A program made the translations under genes and the position numbers. Positions 24,803-33,410 of a DNA stretch of 64,000 nucleotides are shown here, piece by piece. Origin of the DNA: Novosphingobium sp. (lineage in GTDB: Bacteria; Pseudomonadota; Alphaproteobacteria; Sphingomonadales; Sphingomonadaceae). Position 1 is the first letter of the stretch. Each line of letters starts with the position of its first letter. The stretch lies in contig NZ_JAIXPP010000020.1 in assembly GCF_027486195.1 (NCBI RefSeq), forward strand, positions 124,001 through 188,000, read 5' to 3'. Below the pieces are notes generated by a model. The model did no database searches. It saw only the letters and a list, made by a program, of their open reading frames with translations, and had not been told where the DNA came from.

Positions 24803-26356
24803 TTAGTGATCCGCTACCGCCGCCTGCATCTGTGGGCCGCCCATGGCGGGCTTGCCGGCCTTGACGAAGAACAGCACCGGGATCGAGGCCCAGCACAAGA
24901 GGCCCATCATGTAGAAATCGTTGAGGTATCCGATCATTGCCGCCTGCTTGTTGACCATGCCATCGACCACCCGCATTCCGGCCTCGGATACGCCGCCATA
25001 GGCAGTGATACGATCGAGATCGAACGGCACGCTCATCCGGGTGATCTGGGCGCCCATTTCCGCGTGGTTCACCTGCATGTTGCGCGCGAGCATGAAGGTG
25101 CACACCGCGATGCCGATCGAGGCGCCGATAGACCGCATCAGGTTGTTGAGCCCGGCCGCATCGGTGCGCAGTTCGGGCGGCAGCGTAGCGAAGGCGATCA
25201 GGTTGATCGGCATGATCGTGAAGCTGATGCCCACGCCCTGGATCAGGCCGGTCAGGAAGATCGGGGTCATCGGCATATCGGGCGACCAGCCCGCCATGAG
25301 CCACAGCGACCAGCCCGAAAGGCCCATGCCGATGGTGAGCGCGATGCGCGGATCCATCTTCGTGATCCAGCGCCCGAGCAGCGTGATCGTGGCCAGCAGG
25401 CCCAGCCCACGCGGGGCAAGCAGCCAGCCCGCATCGACCGCCGGGTAGCCATAGATGCCCTGCAGCAGCCCCGGCAACAGCGCCAGCACTGCCATCATCA
25501 CGCAGCCGATCAGGAACATGAAAATGAGGCTGGCAACGAAATTGGCATCGGCAAACATGCGGCCCGGAAACAGCGGCTTCTCGGCGGTGACGAGGTGCAC
25601 TACCGCCATCCACGCGCTGCAGGCCCAGATCACGGCATAGGTCACCACTTCGGCGCTACCGAACCAGTCCTGCGAGGGGCCGCGATCGAGCATGAGCTGG
25701 AACGAGGCAAGCGCGAGCGCCACCAGCAGCCAGCCGGTGAGGTCGATCGGGCGGCGGATCACATCCTGGCGCGGCAGCAACCACCACAGCACGAGGCCGG
25801 ACGCGATCCCGATGGGCACGTTGATGAAGAACACCCAGCGCCACGAGTAGCTTTCGGTGATGTATCCGCCGAGCAGCGGCCCCGCGATGGGGCCCAGCAT
25901 GACACCCTGCGTGAACAGGGCCATCATCTTCGGTCGCTCTTCAGTCGTGCTGGAATTGAGCATCACGGTCTGCGCGAAAGGCGAAAGGAACGCGCCACCG
26001 ATCCCCTGCACCACGCGGAACGCCACCATCTGCTCAAGGTTCTGCGCAAGGCCGCACATGATCGAGGCGGCGGTGAAAGCCACGACCGAAAACGTGAAGA
26101 CGAGGCGGATGCCAAACCGGTCGACCAGCCAGCCGCCGAGCGGCAGCACTACCGCAGAGGCAAGCACATAGCTTGTCAGCACCCAGCTGATCGTTTCCTG
26201 CGTGGCCGAAAGCGAGGCTTCCATGTGCGGCAGCGCGACGTTGGCAATCGTGGTGTCGAGCACCTGCATGACCATCGCCGCCATCACCGCAGTGAACAGC
26301 AGCGGGCGATGCTTTACCAGCCAGGCAGGCTGCTGGGCATCACTTGCCGTCGACAT
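24803..26356 (-). CDS. emrB: EmrB-type DHA2 (14-TM) drug efflux permease, MFS
   Basis: This 517-residue permease of the DHA2 family exports hydrophobic drugs with H+. Seen are LDTTIANVALPHMEASLSAT (motif D1), GGWLVDRFG (motif A), RVVQGIGGAF (motif B) and GPIAGPLLGGYI (motif C). About 14 membrane helices are evident. It overlaps emrA by 17 bp and pairs with it, plus an outer-membrane TolC-like channel not found here. The operon order is marR-emrA-emrB. Confidence 0.93.
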   Translation of the reverse strand: MSTASDAQQPAWLVKHRPLLFTAVMAAMVMQVLDTTIANVALPHMEASLSATQETISWVLTSYVLASAVVLPLGGWLVDRFGIRLVFTFSVVAFTAASIMCGLAQNLEQMVAFRVVQGIGGAFLSPFAQTVMLNSSTTEERPKMMALFTQGVMLGPIAGPLLGGYITESYSWRWVFFINVPIGIASGLVLWWLLPRQDVIRRPIDLTGWLLVALALASFQLMLDRGPSQDWFGSAEVVTYAVIWACSAWMAVVHLVTAEKPLFPGRMFADANFVASLIFMFLIGCVMMAVLALLPGLLQGIYGYPAVDAGWLLAPRGLGLLATITLLGRWITKMDPRIALTIGMGLSGWSLWLMAGWSPDMPMTPIFLTGLIQGVGISFTIMPINLIAFATLPPELRTDAAGLNNLMRSIGASIGIAVCTFMLARNMQVNHAEMGAQITRMSVPFDLDRITAYGGVSEAGMRVVDGMVNKQAAMIGYLNDFYMMGLLCWASIPVLFFVKAGKPAMGGPQMQAAVADH

Positions 26357-27410
26357 GGACCGTCACGTTCGCACTCAGGCCGGCGATCAGCGGGCGGTCT
26401 CCGCTGGACGAATCGATCGCGATGCGCACCGGCACGCGCTGGGTGACCTTGACCCAGTTGCCGGTGGCGTTCTGCGCCGGAAGCACCGAGAATTCGGAGC
26501 CGGTGCCCGCGCCGATGCTATCGACATGGCCCTTGAGCTTGAGGCCCGGATAGGCATCGAGCTTCACATCGGCGGGCTGGCCGGAGCGCATGCGGGCGAG
26601 ATCGGTTTCCTTGAAGTTTGCCTCCACGCGGGCACCGCCTTCGCGCACGATCGAAAGCATCGGCACCCCGGTGAAGACCATCTGGCCGATCTGCAGGCGG
26701 TTCACCTGCGTGACACGGCCCGAGACCGGCGCGCGCACCACAGTGCGGGTGAGATCGAGCGCGGCCTTGGAACGGGTGGCCTGCGCCGCAGCGACCTGCG
26801 GGTTCTGCCCGGGCACTTGCGCGCCGGTGGCAAGCTGCGCACGCGCTTTCTCGACTTCAGCGGCGACCGAGGCCAGCCGATCCCGCGCGGAGGCGACGGC
26901 GTGCTGCGCCTCGTCCATCCGGGCGCGGGTGTTGAAGCCGCGATCAAGCAGCGCCTTTTCACGGGCATACTGCGCTTCCGCGAGGGCGAGATCATCGCGC
27001 GCGCCGGCAATATTGGCGGCATTGGCGCCGACATCGGCCGAAAGCGCGGTGATGTTGGCCTGCGCGCTGGCGATCTGTGCATCAGCCTGGCGCATCGCGA
27101 CTTCGTAGCTGGTGGGATCGATGCGGAAGAGGACATCGCCCGCTTTGACTTGCTGGTTCTCGTGCACGTTCACGGCAACGACGAGACCGTTCACCTCGCC
27201 CGCGATCGAGACGATGTCCTGCTTCACGTATGCGTTGTCGGTCGAAACCTCGCCAGGACTGCCGAACCACCAGGCGAGTGCGCCGCCGACGATAAGGGCG
27301 GGGACGATCAGCATGGCAGCAAGACGCAGCCGCTTGCTGCGGGTGGCCTTGCGGCGCTCGCCTTCGGCGCTGTCAGCCGCGCTTGGCTTGAAAGGATCGG
27401 CTTCAGCCAT
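26340..27410 (-). CDS. emrA: EmrA-type HlyD membrane-fusion protein
   Basis: This periplasmic adaptor of 356 residues has a single N-terminal TM helix (about 31-49), a split biotinyl-lipoyl domain (VNGLVVAVNVHENQQVKAGDVLFRIDP and RAPVSGRVTQVNRLQIGQMV) flanking a long alpha-helical coiled hairpin (about 105-215), and a beta-barrel (EANFKETDLARMRSGQ). It connects the EmrB permease with an outer-membrane factor. Its start overlaps the marR end by 8 bp and its end overlaps emrB by 17 bp, so the three are translated together. Confidence 0.93.
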   Translation of the reverse strand: MAEADPFKPSAADSAEGERRKATRSKRLRLAAMLIVPALIVGGALAWWFGSPGEVSTDNAYVKQDIVSIAGEVNGLVVAVNVHENQQVKAGDVLFRIDPTSYEVAMRQADAQIASAQANITALSADVGANAANIAGARDDLALAEAQYAREKALLDRGFNTRARMDEAQHAVASARDRLASVAAEVEKARAQLATGAQVPGQNPQVAAAQATRSKAALDLTRTVVRAPVSGRVTQVNRLQIGQMVFTGVPMLSIVREGGARVEANFKETDLARMRSGQPADVKLDAYPGLKLKGHVDSIGAGTGSEFSVLPAQNATGNWVKVTQRVPVRIAIDSSSGDRPLIAGLSANVTVHVDGK

Positions 27411-27867
27411 GGGCCAGCGCTCCTTGTGTCAGGACCTTTTCGGGCGGGGCTTCCTCAAGAAGGTTGGCGCGCACACGTTCAAGAAGGGCAAGGAGCAGAT
27501 CGCGCTCGGCCGCCGAAAAGCCTTGCTGCGCTTCCTCGAACACATCGGTCGCGCACACGAACAATTCGTCGAGCAGCGGGGTGGCGGCATCGGTGAGGAA
27601 CAGCCGCCAGGCGCGGCGATCATTCGGATCGGCGCGGCGCTCGACCATGCCGGACTTTTCCAGCCGGTCGATCATGCGCCCCGCAGTGATCGCTTCCACT
27701 TCGAGCCACTGCGCGAGCGCGCCCTGGTTGATGCCGGGAGTGCGGCGCAGCGCAGCGAGCATGCGCCACTGCGGGCCGGTGACGCCGAATCGGCGGCTCA
27801 CCACATCGAAGCGCTTGCGCAGCAGGCGGCTCACATCCGAGGTCAGGAAAGCGATGTTGTTCTGCAT
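27403..27867 (-). CDS. MarR-family transcriptional regulator of the emrAB operon
   Basis: This winged-helix regulator of about 154 residues contains the recognition helix region (GVTGPQWRMLAALRRTPGINQGALAQWLEVEAITAGRMIDRLEKSG) and wing (RRADPNDRRAWRLFLT), followed by a helical dimer region. It probably represses itself and emrAB and responds to a phenolic or drug ligand. Starts at 27879 (inside the operator) or 27867 are possible. I use ATG 27867 because it leaves the palindrome in the promoter. No ribosome site is obvious. Confidence 0.9.
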   Translation of the reverse strand: MQNNIAFLTSDVSRLLRKRFDVVSRRFGVTGPQWRMLAALRRTPGINQGALAQWLEVEAITAGRMIDRLEKSGMVERRADPNDRRAWRLFLTDAATPLLDELFVCATDVFEEAQQGFSAAERDLLLALLERVRANLLEEAPPEKVLTQGALAHG

Positions 27868-27877
27868 AGGCACGCAC

Positions 27878-27897
27878 ATAATAATCGTGCTTATTAT
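27878..27897. promoter_or_regulatory. Palindromic MarR operator
   Basis: ATAATAA (27878-27884) and TTATTAT (27891-27897) are perfect complements around TCGTGC. It lies directly before the marR start in otherwise GC-rich DNA. Regulators of the MarR family typically bind such AT-rich 20-bp palindromes over their own promoter. It overlaps the alternative ATG at 27879. Confidence 0.7.
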
Positions 27898-27993
27898 AGT
27901 CAAGACAGGCTAAAAGGGTAGTCTCACCGACGCGGGTTCCCCTTCGACAAGCCAGCTCCGCCTCGCTAGAAATGCTGCGGGGGAGAGAGGCGG

Positions 27994-28620
27994 ATGGACG
28001 CAGGTACTTTTGCGCGGGAGCTTGAGGAAAGGCGGGCAAGCCTGTCCTCGCGCTTGGTGAAGCGCGCGCTGCTGGGCTTTTACCGGATGCAGGGATGGAA
28101 GGCCGTGGGCACGCCGCCGCCGGGCGGGCGCTATGTGATCATCGCCGCGCCGCATACGTCGAACTGGGACTTCGTGTACTTCCTCGGCCTCGTCAACGAA
28201 CTGGGGCTCGATGCGCACTTCATGGCCAAGGACAGCCTGTTCCGCTGGCCGATGGGCGGCTTCATGCGCGACATGGGCGGGATATCGATCAACCGCTCGG
28301 CGCGGCACAACGTGGTCGATGCGATGATCGCCGAATTCGCGCGGCGCGACCGCTTCGCACTGACGATTGCGCCAGAAGGCACGCGCAGCGCAGTCAACCA
28401 ATGGCGCACGGGCTTCTATCATATTGCATTGGGCGCGGGCGTACCGCTGGTGATCGGGATGATGGATTATGGCCGCAAGGTGGGCGGGCTTGGCCCGGCG
28501 ATCATGCCGACGGGGGACTACAAGGCTGATATGCAACAGGTCGCAGAAATCTATCAGAGCGTGACCCCGCGCCATCCCGAGCGCGGGATCAAGGACTTTG
28601 CGGGGATGTTCGATGCTTGA
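27994..28620 (+). CDS. 1-acyl-sn-glycerol-3-phosphate acyltransferase-like (PlsC family) protein
   Basis: This 208-residue protein of the lysophospholipid acyltransferase superfamily has the catalytic HX4D motif as HTSNWDF (His about residue 54) and the second motif APEGTRS. It lacks an N-terminal transmembrane helix. It could acylate lysophosphatidic acid, an ornithine lipid or another acceptor. The stop overlaps the next gene by 8 bp, forming a tight three-gene set with two membrane proteins. Confidence 0.85.
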   Translation: MDAGTFARELEERRASLSSRLVKRALLGFYRMQGWKAVGTPPPGGRYVIIAAPHTSNWDFVYFLGLVNELGLDAHFMAKDSLFRWPMGGFMRDMGGISINRSARHNVVDAMIAEFARRDRFALTIAPEGTRSAVNQWRTGFYHIALGAGVPLVIGMMDYGRKVGGLGPAIMPTGDYKADMQQVAEIYQSVTPRHPERGIKDFAGMFDA

Positions 28621-29398
28621 AGGGCTGATCGTCAATGCACTGGCGCTTGCCGTCCTGATGGCGCTCCTCGCGCGCACGGCCGCGAAGATCGGCGATGTGA
28701 GCTTCATCGATGCTGTGTGGGGCGCGGCGATGGCGGCGCTCGCGGTCTCGGCCTGGGCGCAGGCGGCTGAGAAGGGTCCGCGGGCCAGCCTGATCGCGGC
28801 GATGGCGCTGATCTGGGGCGCGCGGCTGGGCTGGCATCTCTACACCCGCTGGCGCGCGCATGGCGAGGACGTGCGCTACGCCCGGATGTTGGGCAAGGCG
28901 CGCAAGGCCGGCAAGTATGGCAGAGCGGCAGCGCAAGTCTTCGCGGTGCAAGCCGTGCTGCTTTACGTGACCTGCCTCCCCGCGCAGTTAGGTGTGCTCG
29001 CCGCTGGCAGCGAAGGCATCGGGCCGCTGGCCATGGCAGGTGGCGCGCTCTGGCTGATCGGCTTTGCTTTCGAAACGATCGGCGATGCGCAGCTCACCCG
29101 GTTCCGCGCCGATCCTGCCAGCAAAGGCAAAGTGCTCGATAGCGGCCTGTGGCGCTATACCCGCCATCCCAACTATTTCGGCGACACGTGCGTGTGGTGG
29201 GGGATCTGGCTGGCAGCGAGCGAGGCGGGGCTGCCGATTGCGCTGGCCTCGCTGGCGGGGCCCGTGTTCCTGACCTTCACCCTCACCCGCTGGTCGGGCA
29301 AGCCGCTGCTCGAAAAGGGCCTCGTCCAGCGCCGACCGGATTATGCCGACTATGTGCGACGCACATCCGGGTTCATTCCATGGCCGCCGAAGCAATAG
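28613..29398 (+). CDS. DUF1295 integral membrane protein (steroid 5-alpha-reductase/isoprenylcysteine methyltransferase fold)
   Basis: This polytopic protein of 261 residues belongs to DUF1295, which shares its fold with 3-oxo-5-alpha-steroid 4-dehydrogenases. It has seven or so hydrophobic segments and the late motif LWRYTRHPNYFGDTCVWWG, diagnostic for this fold. The overlapping ATG 28613 gives MLEGLIV, a better start than the upstream one at 28598. It could act on lipid double bonds or methylate lipids, and the substrate is not known. It overlaps the genes on both sides. Confidence 0.87.
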   Translation: MLEGLIVNALALAVLMALLARTAAKIGDVSFIDAVWGAAMAALAVSAWAQAAEKGPRASLIAAMALIWGARLGWHLYTRWRAHGEDVRYARMLGKARKAGKYGRAAAQVFAVQAVLLYVTCLPAQLGVLAAGSEGIGPLAMAGGALWLIGFAFETIGDAQLTRFRADPASKGKVLDSGLWRYTRHPNYFGDTCVWWGIWLAASEAGLPIALASLAGPVFLTFTLTRWSGKPLLEKGLVQRRPDYADYVRRTSGFIPWPPKQ

Positions 29399-29883
29399 CC
29401 CACCCGCAGCCGCTCGCTTCCGACCTGCTTGAACGCGTGCTGGGTTGGGCCGCGCTGGCCCTGCTTGCTGCCGCGCTGGCCGCCATCATGCGCGGCCATG
29501 CGAGCTGGGGCGCGGTGCCGCCTGCGATCTGGCTTCACCTCGGCACGGTCATCGTGGCCTTGACGCTGACCCCGGTGATCCTGTGGCAGAGGCGCGGCAC
29601 GCGGCTGCACCGGCGGCTGGGATATGTCTGGGCGAGCGCGATGTTCGTCTCGGCGCTGGACAGCTTCTGGATCCTTGAAACCAACCACGGCCATTTCAGC
29701 GTGATCCACCTGCTCTCCGCCTTCGTGGCGGTGCAAACCCCGCGCCTCGTCCTCACCGCCCGGGCGCACAACCATGCCGCACATCGGCGCACCGTGCGCG
29801 GGTTGGTGATCGGCGGCCTGCTGACCGCCGGCGCGCTGACGTTCCCGTTCCACCGCCTGCTGGGGCGCTGGCTGCTGGGCTGA
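29380..29883 (+). CDS. DUF2306-like integral membrane protein
   Basis: This 167-residue protein has four transmembrane helices and conserved histidines in the pattern WLHLGTVIVALTLTPVILWQ, RLHRRLGYVWA and HNHAAHRRTVRG. This resembles the DUF2306 group, whose conserved histidines could bind haem or metal. The true start is ATG 29380, which overlaps the end of the DUF1295 gene by 19 bp. The frame upstream lies in that gene. Convergent with the nucleotidase gene 3 bp later. Family call is moderately sure. Confidence 0.78.
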   Translation: MAAEAIAHPQPLASDLLERVLGWAALALLAAALAAIMRGHASWGAVPPAIWLHLGTVIVALTLTPVILWQRRGTRLHRRLGYVWASAMFVSALDSFWILETNHGHFSVIHLLSAFVAVQTPRLVLTARAHNHAAHRRTVRGLVIGGLLTAGALTFPFHRLLGRWLLG

Positions 29884-29886
29884 GGA

Positions 29887-31674
29887 TCAGCCGCCAGTTA
29901 CGCGCTCCTCCATCGGAACATCGATACGCGGAGCGGCGCGGAAATACGTTTCGAGCGCATCGATGTCGGTCGGCCCGGTCACGGCATCCTGCCCTGCCTT
30001 GAACACGGTGAAGCCATCTCCGCCGAGCGCGAGGAAGCCGTTCATAGCCACCCGGTAGCGCGCAGCGGGATCGAGCGGCTTGCCGCCCAGTGTGATCGCG
30101 GTGATGCGGCTGCCCACCGGAGCACGGCGGTCGACCCGGTAGGTAAAGCCGGTCGACGGCGCGAGCGCCTGGTCGGGGCCGACATCATCGAAACCCTGCT
30201 CGAGCACTGCCTTGATCTGCGCCCCGGTGAGCGTTTCGATGGTCAACGCGTTGCCGAAGGGCTGGACGAGGTAGATATCCCCGAAGGTGACCGTGCCATC
30301 TGCGGCGGGGGCAATCGCGGCGCGGATGCCGAAGGGGTTCATCAGCGCGATCTGCGCACCGGCGGACCGGCTGGCGGCGAGCTGCGCATCGGCGATCAGG
30401 TTGCCGAGCGGGCCGCCCGTGCCCTCTTCGCCCTTCACCGCCGGCCCGGAAAGCTTGCCGACCGGGCGCGTCGCATAGGCCTTCGAAGCATCGACATAGC
30501 GCTGCACGTAGGCGGCGATATCCGCGCGCGGCGAATAGAGCGGTGCCAGCGGCGAGAGGGCGACAGGCCCCTTGGCCGAGGTGAACGGCTGCGACTGCAC
30601 GATCAGGTTGCGCGCGCTGCGACTGATCACGCGGTGCGCGGCGGGATCGATGGCGAGGGTGATCTCGGTCAGTTCCTTGCCATAGAGCCCCGCGCTGGTG
30701 AGCAGCACCGGGCGCGCCGGATCGCTGGTGGGCAATTCGCAGATGTAGTCTGCATGGGTGTGCCCGGAGACGATCACATCGACCGCGCCCGACAGGCGGT
30801 GCAGGATGGGCAGGATCTCGCCGTCGAAGCCTGCGCAGCCGTTGGGATCGGGGGCGGCCGCCTGCCTGCCGCCCTGATGGATCAGCACGATGATGGCGTC
30901 CGCCCCCTGCGCCTTGAGCTTGGGCACTTCGGCATTGATCGTGTCCGCCTCGTCGGCAAAGGCCACGTCCGCAATGCCCGCCGGATTGACGAGCGTGGGC
31001 GTGCCCCGCAACGTCAGACCGATCACGCCGACCTTCACCGCGCCGGCACCGCTGCCGAAGGTCCGAATCGCGCTGGCGGGAAACAGCGGCGTGCCGCCGG
31101 CCGTCAGCGTGCTGGCGGCGAGGTAGCGGAAGCGCGCCCCGGCAAACTTTTCAAGCTGGCACGGCTCGCGCGCGGTGAGCTTTTCGCAGCCGCCTGTCTG
31201 CATGCGCAGCAGTTCCCTCGTCCCCCGGTCGAACTCGTGGTTGCCGACGGCGGCATAATCGAGACCGAGGCGGCTGAGCGCTTCGATCGCGGGTTCATCG
31301 AGGAACAGCGAGGATGCGAGCGGGGACGCGCTGATGAGATCGCCCGCCGCCACGGTCATCGAATGGGCGTGGCGTGCGCGCAGCGAATCAAGCGCGGCGG
31401 CAAGCCACGCGGCGCCGCCGGCGGGGACTTGCGCGGTGCCGCCCTGCCCGTCCGGCATGCCCACGCTCTGGCGCGGGGGTTCGAGATTGCCGTGGAAGTC
31501 GTTGAAGGCGAGCACGGCAACCTCGACCGGCGCTGACGAGACTGGAACCGACGAAACTGGCACCGAAGCGAGGCTGCCCGCCGCGTGCGGCGCGGCGCAG
31601 GCGGAGAGCAGCGCCGTGAGGGCAAGAGCCCCGGCTATCGCGCTGCGATGGTGTGGATTGCCAATCTTCGTCAT
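29887..31674 (-). CDS. 5'-nucleotidase / 2',3'-cyclic phosphodiesterase family lipoprotein
   Basis: This 595-residue envelope enzyme has a lipobox (LLSAC near residue 25). The metallophosphatase domain shows FNDFHGNLE, GDLISASPLASS, VGNHEFDRG, IHQGG and GHTHAD, all metal ligands being present. The C-terminal substrate domain shows NPFGIRA, GDIYLVQPFGNAL and YRVAMNGFLALGGDGF. It removes phosphate from nucleotides for scavenging. ATG 31674 has AAGGAAG upstream. ATG 31695 is a poorer choice. A TetR gene is divergent, with an inverted repeat between them. Confidence 0.92.
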   Translation of the reverse strand: MTKIGNPHHRSAIAGALALTALLSACAAPHAAGSLASVPVSSVPVSSAPVEVAVLAFNDFHGNLEPPRQSVGMPDGQGGTAQVPAGGAAWLAAALDSLRARHAHSMTVAAGDLISASPLASSLFLDEPAIEALSRLGLDYAAVGNHEFDRGTRELLRMQTGGCEKLTAREPCQLEKFAGARFRYLAASTLTAGGTPLFPASAIRTFGSGAGAVKVGVIGLTLRGTPTLVNPAGIADVAFADEADTINAEVPKLKAQGADAIIVLIHQGGRQAAAPDPNGCAGFDGEILPILHRLSGAVDVIVSGHTHADYICELPTSDPARPVLLTSAGLYGKELTEITLAIDPAAHRVISRSARNLIVQSQPFTSAKGPVALSPLAPLYSPRADIAAYVQRYVDASKAYATRPVGKLSGPAVKGEEGTGGPLGNLIADAQLAASRSAGAQIALMNPFGIRAAIAPAADGTVTFGDIYLVQPFGNALTIETLTGAQIKAVLEQGFDDVGPDQALAPSTGFTYRVDRRAPVGSRITAITLGGKPLDPAARYRVAMNGFLALGGDGFTVFKAGQDAVTGPTDIDALETYFRAAPRIDVPMEERVTGG

Positions 31675-31720
31675 GCCGTACGCTTCCTTGCCCATATCAA
31701 CACCAAACCGGACTCGATCA

Positions 31721-31756
31721 ATTACCTGAAGCGGAATTGAAACCGGCGCAGGTAAT
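31721..31756. promoter_or_regulatory. Inverted repeat ATTACCTG/CAGGTAAT between the nucleotidase and tetR
   Basis: ATTACCTG (31721-31728) and CAGGTAAT (31749-31756) are perfect 8-bp complements 20 bp apart, in the 126-bp divergent region 31675-31799. It could be the TetR operator acting on both genes. The distance between arms is large for a single dimer, so two dimers or a looped site is possible. Confidence 0.5.
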
Positions 31757-31799
31757 CCCTAACATGGCGACTAGCCCTCTCAGGCGACAGGATTATAAC

Positions 31800-32435
31800 A
31801 TGCCGCGCGCGCAGCCCGATATTGAAGCCGGCCAGGAGCGACTGGTCGCACTCGCCTGTGCGCTCATCGAAGAGCGCGGCGGACAAGCGCTGACGATGCA
31901 GGAAGTTGCAGCGCGCGCGGGCATCTCGCCAGCTCAGGTGCTGCGCTATTTCGATAGCCGGGAGGCCTTGCTTGAGGCCGTGGCGGAATACTGGTTCCGC
32001 CCCAAGGTCGCGATCATGGAAGACGTGGTCGCCAGCGAACTGCCGGCCCGCCGCAAGATGTACGAATTCTTCGCGCGCCGCTTCGTGATGATGCGCGATG
32101 CCTACCGCGCCGATCCCGTGGCTCACGAGATGTATGTCGAGCTCGGCAACGAATACTTCGAGCAGGTGCGCAGCTACGTCGACCTTGCCGACCACTATCT
32201 CAGCATGATCATCGCCGAGGCGATGGGCGAAGGGTTCTTCCCCGGGCTCGAGATCGACATGACGCTGAGCCTGATCAACCAGATGGTCTCGCCCTATTGC
32301 AACATCGGCGTGATGGGCATCCTGATGGACCGGCTGAGCGAGGAAAAGCTGGCGCGCATCATCGATGCGGTGTTCGACGGGCTTTCGGCCCAGGACCGCG
32401 GCGCGATGGGCGTAAGCGGGCTGAGGGCAGCCTAA
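31800..32435 (+). CDS. TetR-family transcriptional regulator
   Basis: This 211-residue regulator has the TetR-type N-terminal HTH (residues 8-55: LIEERGGQALTMQEVAARAG then ISPAQVLRYFDSREALLEAV) and an all-helical ligand domain. The start at 31800 has CAGGA eight bases upstream, and longer in-frame starts exist at 31764 and before. The ligand is unknown. It faces the 5'-nucleotidase gene and may control it. The stop overlaps the thermonuclease-like gene's stop by 4 bp. Confidence 0.88.
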   Translation: MPRAQPDIEAGQERLVALACALIEERGGQALTMQEVAARAGISPAQVLRYFDSREALLEAVAEYWFRPKVAIMEDVVASELPARRKMYEFFARRFVMMRDAYRADPVAHEMYVELGNEYFEQVRSYVDLADHYLSMIIAEAMGEGFFPGLEIDMTLSLINQMVSPYCNIGVMGILMDRLSEEKLARIIDAVFDGLSAQDRGAMGVSGLRAA

Positions 32436-32893
32436 GCGATACACCAGTCTCCGCGCCGGCCGTGCCAATGTTCGGCAAGGCCCTCGCGCTCGAGCACCTC
32501 GCCCAGACTGCGCCCTGCGCGCAAAACCACCCGCAGCGCGCGGCCGTAGCGGTCGGTCTCACGCCCTTCGACCGCAAGCGTGAAGGGTCCAGCATTGAGC
32601 AGGTCCGTCAGCCGCCGCGTGGCCGTCTCCGCCAGCCGCGCTTCGTAGGCGCAGGACGGATGGCCGAGCTCGGGCGCGTTGATATCGGCGATGCGGATCT
32701 TGAGGCCGCGATACCAGAACGTATCGCCGTCCACGACGCAGGTGACGCGCGCCGGTCCCACGCAGCGGGCGAAGGCAGCAGTCTCGCGATCGCCGGAGGC
32801 TGCACCGGACGCGCTCGACAGCGGGAGGGTGAGGGAGAAACCTGCGATCACGGCGAGCGCGGACAGGGAGCGGGCGGAAGGAAGTTTGATCAT
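32432..32893 (-). CDS. Secreted thermonuclease (SNase)-like protein
   Basis: This protein of about 153 residues has an N-terminal signal peptide (SLSALAVIAGFSLTLPLSSA) and a staphylococcal nuclease-type fold. The fold shows VVDGDTFWYRGLKIRIADINAPEL (metal-binding Asp region and catalytic Arg) and the late VEGRETDRYGRALRVVL carrying the catalytic Glu/Arg pair. Nucleic-acid cleavage in the periplasm or outside is likely. CAGGCGG precedes ATG 32893. An ATG at 32917 would add a non-signal stretch. Cysteines at the C-terminus (WCIA) and centre could form a disulfide. Confidence 0.86.
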   Translation of the reverse strand: MIKLPSARSLSALAVIAGFSLTLPLSSASGAASGDRETAAFARCVGPARVTCVVDGDTFWYRGLKIRIADINAPELGHPSCAYEARLAETATRRLTDLLNAGPFTLAVEGRETDRYGRALRVVLRAGRSLGEVLEREGLAEHWHGRRGDWCIA

Positions 32894-33064
32894 GCCGCCT
32901 GACTGGCGGATTTTCATGCTTTGTTCTATTTCAAAAAATACTGATAGGACAGTATCTTAGGTTGCTCACTTAGCTAATTTCTGTCCGGTTCGGACTGCTT
33001 TGGCCTTTCTTAACCACGGCGGCCACAAGCTTGCCAAAGCGCCATCAACCGGACCGCCCGACCC

Positions 33065-33409
33065 GTGTACAAACTGCTCTTCCGCAGCCGCTGGTATGCC
33101 CTTGCCTGGGCAGTCCTCACGGCGGCCAGCGCCGTCATATTCGCGACCACAGGTGCGGGTGCATGGATCACTTCGGGCAAGCTCGAAGCGCGCGCGGCCC
33201 GGGAAGCCCGCGAGAACGAATTCCGTGCCTGGGCGGAAGATGACAAGCGCCGGATGGACGACGAGACGGGGGTTGATGCCTCAAGCCCCGAGCACGTGCG
33301 CGACGGCATGCCGCCGCGTCAGGACGCGGGCACCGCAAATGGGCAGAGCGCGCCCTTCACCCCGGGCGATGCCAACGAGGATCTCGAAGAAGATCCGGAC
33401 AGCCAGTAG
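33065..33409 (+). CDS. Hypothetical protein with one transmembrane segment
   Basis: This 114-residue protein has an N-terminal membrane helix (about residues 10-36) and a strongly charged, probably disordered tail (glutamate-, aspartate- and arginine-rich, proline-poor). No known domain was recognised. Its start is GTG 33065, it sits in its own transcription unit, and it ends 1 bp before the convergent dehydrogenase gene. Low complexity makes distant homology hard to judge. Codon use fits a real gene. Confidence 0.6.
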   Translation: MYKLLFRSRWYALAWAVLTAASAVIFATTGAGAWITSGKLEARAAREARENEFRAWAEDDKRRMDDETGVDASSPEHVRDGMPPRQDAGTANGQSAPFTPGDANEDLEEDPDSQ

Positions 33410-33410
33410 C

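Noticed and set aside
24806..26446. Long plus-strand open frame opposite the EmrB gene
   Set aside because: It is a shadow with Arg/His-rich composition, and the MFS gene is clear.
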